A DNA stretch of 64,000 bases from Nocardia fusca NBRC 14340 (lineage in GTDB: Bacteria > Actinomycetota > Actinomycetes > Mycobacteriales > Mycobacteriaceae), in assembly GCF_001618425.1 (NCBI RefSeq), contig NZ_BDCU01000018.1:310001-374000 (forward strand). The letters run 5' to 3'. Below, piece after piece: positions 29,270-37,706 of this stretch. The notes below the pieces were generated by a model. The model did not search any database and was not told the origin of the DNA. It saw nothing but the letters and a program-made list of their open reading frames with translations. Numbering within the stretch: the stretch's first letter is position 1; every line of letters begins with the position of its first letter. The position numbers and the translations under genes were made by a program.

Positions 29270-30052
29270 ATGCAGGTCAGCGATACGAACACCGAGCGGG
29301 CAGGCGGTACGGCCGGTGTCCGTCGGCTACGGGCCGACCAGGCCCGGCGCATTGCCGATATCCTTCGTCACCAGATCCACGCCGGCACCCTGGGCGATAC
29401 CCTGCCCAGCGAACAGCAGCTGGCCACCGAGCACGACACCTCCCGGAACACCATCCGCGACGCTCTCGCGTTGCTGCGCGACGAAGGCCTGATCGACCGC
29501 GCGCCGCGCGTGGGCACCCGGGTGGCCGCCCGCAAATACGACCACGGGCTGGACGCGCTGCTGGGCCTGCAGGAAACCTTGGAGGGTCGCGGCACCGTCC
29601 GCAACGAGGTGCGGGCCGGACAGCTCATCACCGCGCCGCCGACGGTGGCCCGGCGGCTCGGGGTGGCTCCCGGCGAGCAGGTCGTCTATCTGGAGCGGTT
29701 GCGGTATCTCGGTGAGCAGCCGCTGAGCCTGGATCTCACCTACCTCGCTCCCGAGATCGGTGTGCGCGTCCTCGACCACGATCTCGCGCACACCGATGTC
29801 TTCGTGCTGCTCGAACAGCTCAGCGGCCGGTCCCTGGGCTCGGCCGACCTCACTGTGGAGGCGATACCCGCCGACCGGCACACCGCCGCCACCCTCGACG
29901 TCCCCGACGGAGCACCGCTGCTCATGCTCGAACGTCTCACCCGGCTCGACGACGGAACCCCCGTCGACCTGGAATACGTCCGGATGCGCGGCGATCGGAT
30001 CACGCTGCGCGGCAGCCTCTCCCGCGGCATCCCCGAATGGAAGGTCCTCTAG
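29270..30052 (+). CDS. GntR family regulator, HutC subfamily
   Basis: 260 residues. N-terminal winged helix (DQARRIADILRHQIHAGTLGDTLPSEQQLATEHDTSRNTIRDALALLRDEGLIDRAPRVGTRVA in sections, about 22-88) and a C-terminal UTRA ligand domain (LGVAPGEQVVYLERLRYLGEQPLSLDLTYL, LERLTRLDDGTPVDLEYVRMRGD). The stop is immediately followed by the ATG of the AprB-like ferredoxin, so it is the first gene of that operon and likely its ligand-responsive regulator. No ribosome binding site is visible before ATG 29270, so the message may be leaderless. Confidence 0.88.
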   Translation: MQVSDTNTERAGGTAGVRRLRADQARRIADILRHQIHAGTLGDTLPSEQQLATEHDTSRNTIRDALALLRDEGLIDRAPRVGTRVAARKYDHGLDALLGLQETLEGRGTVRNEVRAGQLITAPPTVARRLGVAPGEQVVYLERLRYLGEQPLSLDLTYLAPEIGVRVLDHDLAHTDVFVLLEQLSGRSLGSADLTVEAIPADRHTAATLDVPDGAPLLMLERLTRLDDGTPVDLEYVRMRGDRITLRGSLSRGIPEWKVL

Positions 30053-30280
30053 ATGGCATTGGCGAACCAGCGCACCGATATCCCCGTGACCATCGACGAA
30101 TCCCTGTGCATCGAAGGCTGCACGCTGTGTGTCGAGATCTGCCCGCTCGACTCCCTGGCCATCAACCCCGACAACGGGAAAGCCTTCATGCACGTCGACG
30201 AATGCTGGTACTGCGGGCCCTGCGCCGCCCGCTGTCCCACCGGCGCCGTCACTGTCAACATGCCGTATCTCCTGAGGTAG
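30053..30280 (+). CDS. AprB-like 2x[4Fe-4S] ferredoxin
   Basis: 75 residues. Eight Cys in two clusters: Cys19, 23, 26, 30 and Cys51, 54, 57, 61. The second site reads CWYCGPCAARCPTGAV, very like the AprB subunit of APS reductase, where the Trp of the CWxC motif passes electrons to the AprA flavin. It is shorter than AprB and lacks that protein's C-terminal tail. It probably serves the AprA-like flavoprotein encoded at the end of the same operon. It is directly joined to the GntR gene. Confidence 0.88.
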   Translation: MALANQRTDIPVTIDESLCIEGCTLCVEICPLDSLAINPDNGKAFMHVDECWYCGPCAARCPTGAVTVNMPYLLR

Positions 30281-30287
30281 ACCTCTC

Positions 30288-31667
30288 ATGCCCACTCTGA
30301 AACGCCTGGCCGTCCTGGCCGCCACCGCGGCGCTGGCCCTCACCGGGTGCTCGCTGGAAGAAGCCGCGGCCGGCGATACCGTCACCGTCGTCGTCGGCTA
30401 TCAGTCCAAAACCATCAACACCGTCACCGCGGGGACCCTGCTGCGCGCCCAGGGGTATCTGGAGCAGCGGTTGCGGCAGATCACCGACAACGGCGGCCCC
30501 GTCTACAAGGTCGAATGGCAGGACTACGACACCGGCGCCCCGATCACCGCCCAGATGGTGGCCGAGAAAATCGATATCGGCTCCATGGGCGACTATCCGC
30601 TGCTGATCAACGGATCCCGCACCCAGGCCGGGGAACGGTCCCGCACCGAATTCCTGTCCGTCACCGGCTACAACCCCAAGGGCGCGCTGAACATGGTGGT
30701 CGTACCGCCGGACTCGCCGCTGACCGGAGTCGATGAGCTGGCCGGGAAGAAGGTGTCGGCCAGTGTCGGTTCCGCCGGCCACGGCACCCTGGTGCAGGCC
30801 CTCACCCGCGCCGGGGTCGATCCGGTGGCCGGTGTGGAGGTGCTGAACCAGCAGCCGCAGGTGGGTGCCTCGGCGCTGGAATCGGGCCAGGTAGCCGCTC
30901 TGTCCCAGTTCGTTGCGTGGCCGGGGCTGCTGGTGTTCCAGGACAAGGCGAAACTGCTCTACGACGGCGCCGAACTGAATGTGCCGACCTTCCACGGCGT
31001 GGTCGCCCGCGAGCACTACACCGCCGACCATCCCGAGGTGGTGGATGCCTTCCTGCAGGCCCAGCTCGACGCCACGGAATTCCTGTGGCAGCAGCCGCTG
31101 GAGGCGGCGCGGATCGTGGCCGAGGATTCGGATCTGCCGCAGGAGGTCGTGTATCTCTACAACGGCCCGGGCGGCACCTCCTTCGACACCACCCTGAAAC
31201 CGAGCCTGATCTCGGCCTTCAAAGACGATGTGCGGTACCTGAAGTCGATCGGCGATTTCGCCGACCTCGATATCGACGGCTTCGTCGACGACCAGCGCCT
31301 GCGCGCGGCCTTCGCCGCCCGCGGCCAGGACTATGAGAAGGCGCTCGCCGACACCGCCAACCACACCGCCGGTTCCGGTACCGAACTGTGGCTCGACGGC
31401 CAGGACACCACGCGCCCCGCCGGAAATCCCACCGAACTGCTGCGCGCCGTCGCGGCCGCCCGTGCCGCGGGATCGACGGTTCGTGCCGCCTATATCGTCG
31501 ACACCGAGCTCGGCACCCGCTGGTTCGCGGACAAGGCGGTCTGGCTGCGCGACGGAAACACCTTCCTGCCCTTCACCACACAGGCGGCAGCGCTTCGCCA
31601 CCGCCAGGCCCATCCCACCGCCGTCCCGGTGACCTACGACCAAGCCGTCGCCGAGGTCCGGTCATGA
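30288..31667 (+). CDS. ABC importer substrate-binding lipoprotein with NosL-like tail
   Basis: 459 residues. Lipobox LTGC (Cys21). Residues 30-370 are a TauA/SsuA/NMT1-type periplasmic-binding fold: AEKIDIGSMGDYPLLING, SPLTGVDELAGKKVSASVGSAGHGTLVQALTRAG, AALSQFVAWPGLLVFQDKAKLL. About 75 C-terminal residues (AAYIVDTELGTRWFADKAVWL, FLPFTTQAAALRHRQAHP) resemble the C-terminal half of NosL, a copper-site accessory lipoprotein. That extension is not normal for sulfonate or nitrate binding proteins (about 320-350 residues). It is coupled to the permease by ATGA. Confidence 0.82.
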   Translation: MPTLKRLAVLAATAALALTGCSLEEAAAGDTVTVVVGYQSKTINTVTAGTLLRAQGYLEQRLRQITDNGGPVYKVEWQDYDTGAPITAQMVAEKIDIGSMGDYPLLINGSRTQAGERSRTEFLSVTGYNPKGALNMVVVPPDSPLTGVDELAGKKVSASVGSAGHGTLVQALTRAGVDPVAGVEVLNQQPQVGASALESGQVAALSQFVAWPGLLVFQDKAKLLYDGAELNVPTFHGVVAREHYTADHPEVVDAFLQAQLDATEFLWQQPLEAARIVAEDSDLPQEVVYLYNGPGGTSFDTTLKPSLISAFKDDVRYLKSIGDFADLDIDGFVDDQRLRAAFAARGQDYEKALADTANHTAGSGTELWLDGQDTTRPAGNPTELLRAVAAARAAGSTVRAAYIVDTELGTRWFADKAVWLRDGNTFLPFTTQAAALRHRQAHPTAVPVTYDQAVAEVRS

Positions 31668-32515
31668 CCGCGGCCACCACCCTCACTCCCGCCCCGGCGG
31701 TCGCGGCGCCCGCGCCGTCGCGCCGCCCCGGGCGCACGGTGTGGCCGGGCCGGCTGCTGCGGGTCGGTTCCGTGCTGGCCGCTATCCTGCTCTGGCAGGT
31801 CCTGACCACCGCCGATATCCGGTTGTGGCTACGCTTCGACACCCTGCCCTCGGTGACCGAGGTGCTCACCGCGTTCGGTCGCCAACTCGGCACCGATGTC
31901 TACTACCTGGATCTGGCGCAATCCCTGATCCGCATCCTCACCGGATTCGGTATCGCCACCGTGCTCGGCGTGACCAGCGGTATCGCGCTGGGCCGGTCCC
32001 GCCTGTTCGCCGGAATCCTGGGCCCGCTCACCGAACTGGCCCGGCCCGTCCCGGCCATCGCGGTCGTCCCGATCGCCATCCTGCTGTTCCCCGACGACGA
32101 AGCCGGCATCGTGTTCATCACCGGCCTGGCCGCCTACTTCCCGATCATGGTCAGCACCCGCCACGCGGTCCGTGCGCTACCCACCCTGTGGGAGGACTCG
32201 GTACGCACGCTCGGCGGCAACCGGTGGGATGTGCTGCTTCGGGTGGTGTTCCCCGGGGCGCTGCCGGGGATCTTCGGCGGACTGTCGGTCGGGATCGGGG
32301 TGGCCTGGATCTGCCTGGTGTCCGCGGAGATGATCTCCGGCCGCCTCGGTGTCGGCTACCGCACCTGGCAGGCCTACACCATCGTCGACTATCCGGGTGT
32401 CTTCGTCGGGATCGTCACCATCGGCGTCCTCGGTTTCGGTACCTCCGCGGCGATCGAACTCCTCGGCCGCCGGGTCACCCGCTGGCTGCCGCGGGGAGAG
32501 GAGAACAACCGATGA
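31664..32515 (+). CDS. ABC importer permease, SsuC/TauC family
   Basis: 283 residues, about six hydrophobic helices. The EAA loop reads RTLGGNRWDVLLRVVFPGALPGIFGGLSVGIG, as in sulfonate, taurine and nitrate importers. A 35-residue Pro/Ala-rich cytoplasmic N-terminus precedes the first helix. ATGA overlaps at both ends couple it to the binding protein and the ATPase. The substrate cannot be read from the permease. Confidence 0.88.
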   Translation: MTAATTLTPAPAVAAPAPSRRPGRTVWPGRLLRVGSVLAAILLWQVLTTADIRLWLRFDTLPSVTEVLTAFGRQLGTDVYYLDLAQSLIRILTGFGIATVLGVTSGIALGRSRLFAGILGPLTELARPVPAIAVVPIAILLFPDDEAGIVFITGLAAYFPIMVSTRHAVRALPTLWEDSVRTLGGNRWDVLLRVVFPGALPGIFGGLSVGIGVAWICLVSAEMISGRLGVGYRTWQAYTIVDYPGVFVGIVTIGVLGFGTSAAIELLGRRVTRWLPRGEENNR

Positions 32516-33279
32516 CCATCACCCTCACCAGCGAAACCCCCGCGTCCGGTACCGGCGCACCGGGCATGAGTCTGCGGCTCGACGAGATCTCGCTGTCCTA
32601 CACCGGCGACCCGGTGATCGACCGGTTGTCGCTGGACGTGCGGCCCGGCGAGATCCTCGTACTCACCGGGCCGTCCGGCTGCGGGAAGTCCACGGTCCTG
32701 CGCGCTCTGGCCGGGCTACTGCCGCCGGATTCCGGCCGTGTCCTCGCCGACGGCGAACCCGTCACCACCACCTCCCGTGACCGCGCGGTGGTGTTCCAGG
32801 ACAACGCCCTGCTGCCGTGGCGCAGTGTGCGCGCCAATATCGAATTGGCGCTGCGGTTACGGGGCGAACCGAAGGCGGGGCGCCGCGCCGCGGCCGACCG
32901 CTGGATCGAGGAGGTCGGCCTCACCGGGTTCGCCGATTTTCTGCCCAAGAGCCTGTCCGGGGGTATGCGGCAACGCGTCCAACTCGCCCGTGGCCTCGCC
33001 GGCGCCCCGCGCGCGGTGATGATGGACGAACCGTTCGGTGCCCTGGACACCCAGACCCGTGCCACCATGCAGCGGCTGCTGATCGAGACCTGGCGCACCC
33101 ATCCCACCACCATCGTCTTCGTCACCCACGATGTGGACGAGGCGTTGCTGCTCGGCGACCGGATCGCCGTGCTGGGCCGTGCCGGGAAACCGCTGCGCGC
33201 CCTGATCGATGTGCCGAATCCGCGCGCGGCCGCCGATCGGCAGCCGCAGCGCGGCCGACTCGTGGAGGCCCTGTCGTGA
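32512..33279 (+). CDS. ABC importer ATP-binding protein, SsuB/TauB family
   Basis: 255 residues. Walker A GPSGCGKST, Q-loop VVFQDNALLPWRSVRANIELAL (the LLPW form typical of nitrate/sulfonate/taurine ATPases), signature LSGGMRQRVQLARGL, Walker B VMMDEPFGALD, H-loop FVTHDVDEALLLGD. It powers the importer encoded with the two preceding genes. Its stop overlaps the GTG of the flavoprotein. Confidence 0.9.
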   Translation: MTITLTSETPASGTGAPGMSLRLDEISLSYTGDPVIDRLSLDVRPGEILVLTGPSGCGKSTVLRALAGLLPPDSGRVLADGEPVTTTSRDRAVVFQDNALLPWRSVRANIELALRLRGEPKAGRRAAADRWIEEVGLTGFADFLPKSLSGGMRQRVQLARGLAGAPRAVMMDEPFGALDTQTRATMQRLLIETWRTHPTTIVFVTHDVDEALLLGDRIAVLGRAGKPLRALIDVPNPRAAADRQPQRGRLVEALS

Positions 33280-35978
33280 CCGCACCCACCCTGCTCGCGG
33301 CGCCGGATCTCGCCGACACCGTGCGCTTGGACTGCGATGTGCTGGTCATCGGCGGCGGTACGGCCGGAACCATGGCCGCGCTCACCGCCGCCGAACAGGG
33401 CGCGAACGTCCTGCTGCTGGAGAAAGCGCACGTCCGGCATTCCGGTGCGCTGGCCATGGGTATGGACGGCGTCAACAATGCCGTCATCCCCGGGAAGGCC
33501 GAACCTGAGGACTACGTCGCCGAGATCACTCGCGCCAACGACGGCATCGTCGACCAGCGCACCGTGTACCAGACCGCGACCCGCGGGTTCGCCATGGTGC
33601 AGCGGCTGGAGAAGTACGGCGTCAAATTCGAGAAGGACGAATACGGCGAGTACGCGGTCCGTCGGGTGCATCGCTCGGGCTCCTACGTGCTGCCGATGCC
33701 CGAGGGCAAGGATGTGAAGAAGGCCCTCTACCGAGTGCTGCGGCAACGGAAGATGCGGGAGAAGATCCGGATCGAGAACCGGCTGATGCCGGTACGGGTG
33801 CTCACCGACGGCGGCCGGGCGGTCGGGGCGGCGGCACTGAACACGCGTACCGGTGAGTTCGTCACGGTCGGGGCGAAAGCCGTGATCCTCGCGACGGGCC
33901 CGTGCGGTCGGCTGGGGCTCCCGGCCTCGGGCTACCTGTACGGCACGTACGAGAATCCCACCAACGCCGGGGACGGCTATTCGATGGCCTATCACGCGGG
34001 CGCCGAGCTCAGCGGTATCGAATGCTTTCAGATCAATCCGCTGATCAAGGACTACAACGGTCCCGCCTGCGCCTATGTCGCCAACCCGTTCGGCGGATAC
34101 CAGGTCAATGCGCAGGGGGAGCGGTTCGTCGATTCCGACTACTGGTCGGGGCAGATGATCGCCGAGGTCAAACGGGAGATCGACTCCGCGCGCGGACCCA
34201 TCTACCTGAAGGTGTCGCATCTGCCCGACGAGACGCTGACCGCGCTCGAGGACATCCTGCACACCACCGAACGCCCCACCCGCGGCACCTTCCACGCCAA
34301 CCGCGGCCACGACTACCGCACCCACGATATCGAGATGCACATCTCCGAAATCGGATTGTGCGGTGGGCATTCCGCCTCCGGGGTCTGGGTGGACGAGAAC
34401 GCCCGCACCACGGTGCCCGGCCTGTACGCGGCCGGTGATCTGGCGTGTGTGCCACACAACTACATGATCGGGGCGTTCGTGTTCGGCGAACTCGCCGGCG
34501 CGCACGCCGCCGCCACCCTGGCCGAGACCGCGGCGCCCGCCGCGCTGCCCGCCGATCAGATCGCCGCCGCGCACGAACTGGTGTACCGGCCGCTGCGGCA
34601 TCCCGACGGCCCACCGCAACCGCAGGTCGAATACAAACTGCGCCGGTTCGTCAACGACTATGTGGCGCCGCCGAAAACCGCCGCGAAACTGTCGCTGGCG
34701 GTGGAAACCTTCGAACGGATGCGCGGCGATCTCGCCGAGATGGGCGCCCGCACCCCGCACGAACTCATGCGGGCCGCCGAAGTGTCGTTCATCCGTGATT
34801 GCGCGGAAATGGCCGCCCGCAGTTCGCTGACCCGGACCGAATCCCGCTGGGGCCTCTACCACGAACGTGCCGACCTCCCGGAACGCGACGACGATGCCTG
34901 GCGCTACCACCTGAACCTGCGCAAGGCCGCCGACGGCACCATGGAGTTCCTCAAACGGCCGGTCGCCCCGTATCTGGTGCCCGTGCCCGGGCTGGACGAT
35001 CTCCCGTCCCAGGGCGAACCGGTGCCGGTCGAGCAGCCCGAACTCGTCGGTCACCGCCGCGCCCCGAGCGTCGCGGCCCCGACATCCCGGGCCGCGGTCC
35101 CGGAGCCGGCTGCGGTCGCCTCACCCCGGTTGCTCGCGCTGCTGGCGCTGGACGCGCCCACCGCCGGGCAACTGTCGGCCTACCTGTCCGATACCGACGA
35201 ACGGGTCCGGGTCGCCGCGATCGCGGCACTCACCGAGAACACCCCGGACGGTTTCGCGGCGCTGCTGGTCGGCGCGCTCGACGACGGTGCGGCGCCGGTG
35301 CGGGCCGCGGCCGCGGCCGCGCTGCGTGAACTGGTGGAGGTGCTGCCGTCCGCCGACGGTCTCGCCGAACGGTTGACGTCGCCCGATCCGGTCGTGCGGG
35401 CGGTGGTTCTCGACCTGCTGCGCGCGGCGCGCGCCGGTGCGGCCGCCGACTACCGGGCGGCACTGGCCGACCCCGACCACCGGGTGCGGATCGCCGCGGT
35501 GCGGGCGCTGGTCTCCCTCGACGAATACGATGCGCTGGCCGCCGCGGCCGCCGACGCCAACCGTGAGGTGCGGATCGCGGCTGCGCAGGGCCTTGCCACC
35601 ATCGGCACCGGCGGCGCGGACACCATCCGCGGGCTGGTGACCGATCGTGACCCGCTGGTCCGGGCGGCGGCTCTGGCCGCCTTCGCCGATATCGGCGCCA
35701 CCGAATCCGATATCGCGTCCTGCGCCGGGGCATTGCGGGATACCGCCTGGCAGGTACGGGTGGGGGCGGCCAGAGGGCTCGCCGGCGCCGAACCCGGCCC
35801 GGCCGTCCCCGAACTGGCCGCCGCGCTCACCGACCCGCACCTGGATGTGCGCAAGGCCGCGGTACTCGCCCTGGCCTCGTGGCCCGGCCACGAACCGGCC
35901 CGGGACCTGCTCCGCCACGCCGTCGACGATCCGGACGCCGATGTCCGCGCCTACGCCCGCCGCGCCGTGACGAACTGA
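33276..35978 (+). CDS. AprA-like FAD flavoprotein fused to HEAT repeats
   Basis: 900 residues. Residues 1 to about 560 are a fumarate-reductase/APS-reductase-A flavoprotein: FAD dinucleotide motif VLVIGGGTAG (26-31 core), AMGMDGVNNAV, capping domain, a GGHSASGVW segment and GLYAAGDLACVPHNYMIGAFVFGELAG. After a Pro/Ala linker, residues about 610-900 are eight or nine HEAT-like helical repeats of some 31 residues (DPDHRVRIAAVRALVSL, DANREVRIAAAQGLATIG, DPHLDVRKAAVLALASW). HEAT repeats normally mediate protein contacts. AprA is about 640 residues and has no such tail. The GTG overlaps the ATPase stop; the operon partner is the AprB-like ferredoxin. Substrate unknown. Confidence 0.85.
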   Translation: MTAPTLLAAPDLADTVRLDCDVLVIGGGTAGTMAALTAAEQGANVLLLEKAHVRHSGALAMGMDGVNNAVIPGKAEPEDYVAEITRANDGIVDQRTVYQTATRGFAMVQRLEKYGVKFEKDEYGEYAVRRVHRSGSYVLPMPEGKDVKKALYRVLRQRKMREKIRIENRLMPVRVLTDGGRAVGAAALNTRTGEFVTVGAKAVILATGPCGRLGLPASGYLYGTYENPTNAGDGYSMAYHAGAELSGIECFQINPLIKDYNGPACAYVANPFGGYQVNAQGERFVDSDYWSGQMIAEVKREIDSARGPIYLKVSHLPDETLTALEDILHTTERPTRGTFHANRGHDYRTHDIEMHISEIGLCGGHSASGVWVDENARTTVPGLYAAGDLACVPHNYMIGAFVFGELAGAHAAATLAETAAPAALPADQIAAAHELVYRPLRHPDGPPQPQVEYKLRRFVNDYVAPPKTAAKLSLAVETFERMRGDLAEMGARTPHELMRAAEVSFIRDCAEMAARSSLTRTESRWGLYHERADLPERDDDAWRYHLNLRKAADGTMEFLKRPVAPYLVPVPGLDDLPSQGEPVPVEQPELVGHRRAPSVAAPTSRAAVPEPAAVASPRLLALLALDAPTAGQLSAYLSDTDERVRVAAIAALTENTPDGFAALLVGALDDGAAPVRAAAAAALRELVEVLPSADGLAERLTSPDPVVRAVVLDLLRAARAGAAADYRAALADPDHRVRIAAVRALVSLDEYDALAAAAADANREVRIAAAQGLATIGTGGADTIRGLVTDRDPLVRAAALAAFADIGATESDIASCAGALRDTAWQVRVGAARGLAGAEPGPAVPELAAALTDPHLDVRKAAVLALASWPGHEPARDLLRHAVDDPDADVRAYARRAVTN

Positions 35979-35980
35979 AA

Positions 35981-36024
35981 CCGGCCGGCCCGCGCCCCCT
36001 CTCGACTCGGCGCGGGCCGGCCGG
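35981..36024. terminator. Strong bidirectional hairpin terminator
   Basis: A perfect 16-base GC stem, CCGGCCGGCCCGCGCC (35981-35996) with its complement at 36009-36024 and a 12-base loop. It lies exactly between the convergent ends of the flavoprotein and fprB genes. Confidence 0.8.
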
Positions 36025-36026
36025 GT

Positions 36027-37700
36027 TCAGCCGCGGCGTGCCGTGGCGAGCAGTTCGGCCACGGTCGCCAGCTTCACCCGGGGGCGTCCCGCCGCCGCGC
36101 CCGCGGCGCGCTCGGCGCGATCCACCGCCTGCCACGCGGTACGGTCGACCACATCGGGTTGCCGGGCCCGCACCAGATCCGCCAGCGCGGCCCGGTCCCG
36201 GACCGGGGTGGGCAGCACACCGGCCGTGAAATCGTCGAGTATCGCGGCCACCGTCTCCTCGGCATCGCCCCGGTTGGAGCCGATCACCCCGCGTGGCCCC
36301 CGTTTGATCCAGCCCGCCGCATACACACCGGGGACCGGCACGCCCGCCGGATCGACCACCCGTCCGCCGACCGTGGGCAGCACGCCCTGCCGGTGGTCGA
36401 ACGGTAGCCCGCCGACCGGTTCACCCCGGTACCCGACCGCCCGCACCACCAGTGACGTATCGAGTTCATCGGTGTCCTCGGTCGGCCGCGCGGTCGGCGC
36501 GGCGACCGGGCCGGTGAGCTCGTTGCGTACGTACCGCAGCGCCCGCACCCGATCCGCGCCCACGATTTCGGTGGGGGAGACGCAGTACCGGAACACGATC
36601 CGCTTGTTGCCGTCCCGCGGCGAGCGGCCCGCGAACTCTTCGGCGGTCGCTAGTTTCAACCCGAGTTCGTACGGTGCCTCTGTCCCCGCCCGGTAGGCCT
36701 GCGCGGCCTCGTCGAACACCAGGTCGCCCGGGGCCACGACGATATCGACGCCGTCGAGCTGCCCGAGTGCCCGGAACTCCGGCGCGGTGTAGGCCGCCTG
36801 GAGCACCCCGCGGCGGCCGAGGATCACGACCTCACGGATCGCGCTCTCGCGTAACGCGGCCAGTGCGTGATCGGCGATATCGGTTCGGGCCAGCTCGTCG
36901 GGGTCCATGGTGAGCACTCGCGCGATATCCAGGGCCACGTTCCCGTTGCCGACGATCACCGCACGGTCACCGGACAGATCGAATACCCGGTCGGCGTAGC
37001 CGGGGTTCCCGTTGTACCAGGCCACGAATTCGGTGGCCGAGACACTGCCCGCCAGATCTTCCCCGGGAATATCGAGGCGCCGGTCGGCGGGCGCGCCGAC
37101 CGCGTAGATCACCGCGTGCGCGCTCTCGCGCAGTTCGGCGTGGCCGATATGGGTGCCGATCTCGGTGTTCAGATACATCTGCAGCGCATCGCGTTTGAAT
37201 GCGGACGCGAACATATCGGTGACACCACGGGTCTGGGCGTGATCCGGCGCGACCCCGTAGCGGGCCAGGCCCCAGGGGGTGGGCAGCCGGTCGAACATCT
37301 CCACTTCGACCGGTCCGGCGACGAGCAGTTGCTCGGCGGCGTAGCAGGCGGCCGGGCCGGTGCCCACGATCGCCACCCGCAGGGTCCCGAGGTCCTTGGC
37401 CAGGCGCCGCACCGGCGGCGGAGCGGACATATCCGGTTCCAGTGGATGCCGGGCGAAGAAGCCCGCGTTGATGTCCCGGAATCCGTCGAGATGCGCGGGC
37501 AGATCCTCTTCGGCGTAGATGGCGTCCACCGGACACGCCTCGTAACAGGCCCCGCAGTCGATGCAGGTATCCGGGTCGATGTAGAGCATCTCCGCGGACG
37601 CGAACCGCGGATCGCCGGGGCGCGGCCGGATGCAGTCCACCGGGCATTCGGCCACGCAACTGCCGTCGTTGCAGCACCGCTGGGTGATGACGTAGGCCAT
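36027..37700 (-). CDS. fprB: Ferredoxin-NADP reductase with N-terminal ferredoxin (FprB type)
   Basis: 557 residues. Residues 1-65 are a bacterial 7Fe/8Fe ferredoxin (CCNDGSCVAECP and CIDCGACYEACP). From about 108 comes an adrenodoxin-reductase-like domain: FAD motif VAIVGTGPAACYAAEQLL, PTPWGLARYGVAPDH, NADP motif VIVGNGNVALDIARVL, and C-terminal GVYAAGWIKRGPRGVIGSNR. It strongly resembles mycobacterial FprB (Rv0886). It begins 6 bases after the cyp51 stop, so this reductase is cotranscribed with the P450. The ATG at 37700 fits the FprB N-terminus (MxxVITQ); a GTG two codons earlier is possible. Confidence 0.92.
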   Translation of the reverse strand: MAYVITQRCCNDGSCVAECPVDCIRPRPGDPRFASAEMLYIDPDTCIDCGACYEACPVDAIYAEEDLPAHLDGFRDINAGFFARHPLEPDMSAPPPVRRLAKDLGTLRVAIVGTGPAACYAAEQLLVAGPVEVEMFDRLPTPWGLARYGVAPDHAQTRGVTDMFASAFKRDALQMYLNTEIGTHIGHAELRESAHAVIYAVGAPADRRLDIPGEDLAGSVSATEFVAWYNGNPGYADRVFDLSGDRAVIVGNGNVALDIARVLTMDPDELARTDIADHALAALRESAIREVVILGRRGVLQAAYTAPEFRALGQLDGVDIVVAPGDLVFDEAAQAYRAGTEAPYELGLKLATAEEFAGRSPRDGNKRIVFRYCVSPTEIVGADRVRALRYVRNELTGPVAAPTARPTEDTDELDTSLVVRAVGYRGEPVGGLPFDHRQGVLPTVGGRVVDPAGVPVPGVYAAGWIKRGPRGVIGSNRGDAEETVAAILDDFTAGVLPTPVRDRAALADLVRARQPDVVDRTAWQAVDRAERAAGAAAGRPRVKLATVAELLATARRG

Positions 37701-37706
37701 CGTCAC

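Noticed and set aside
32598..35054. Long open frame (818 codons) on the minus strand
   Set aside because: It is antisense to the ABC ATPase and AprA-like gene, whose motifs are unmistakable; long antisense frames are expected in high-GC DNA.
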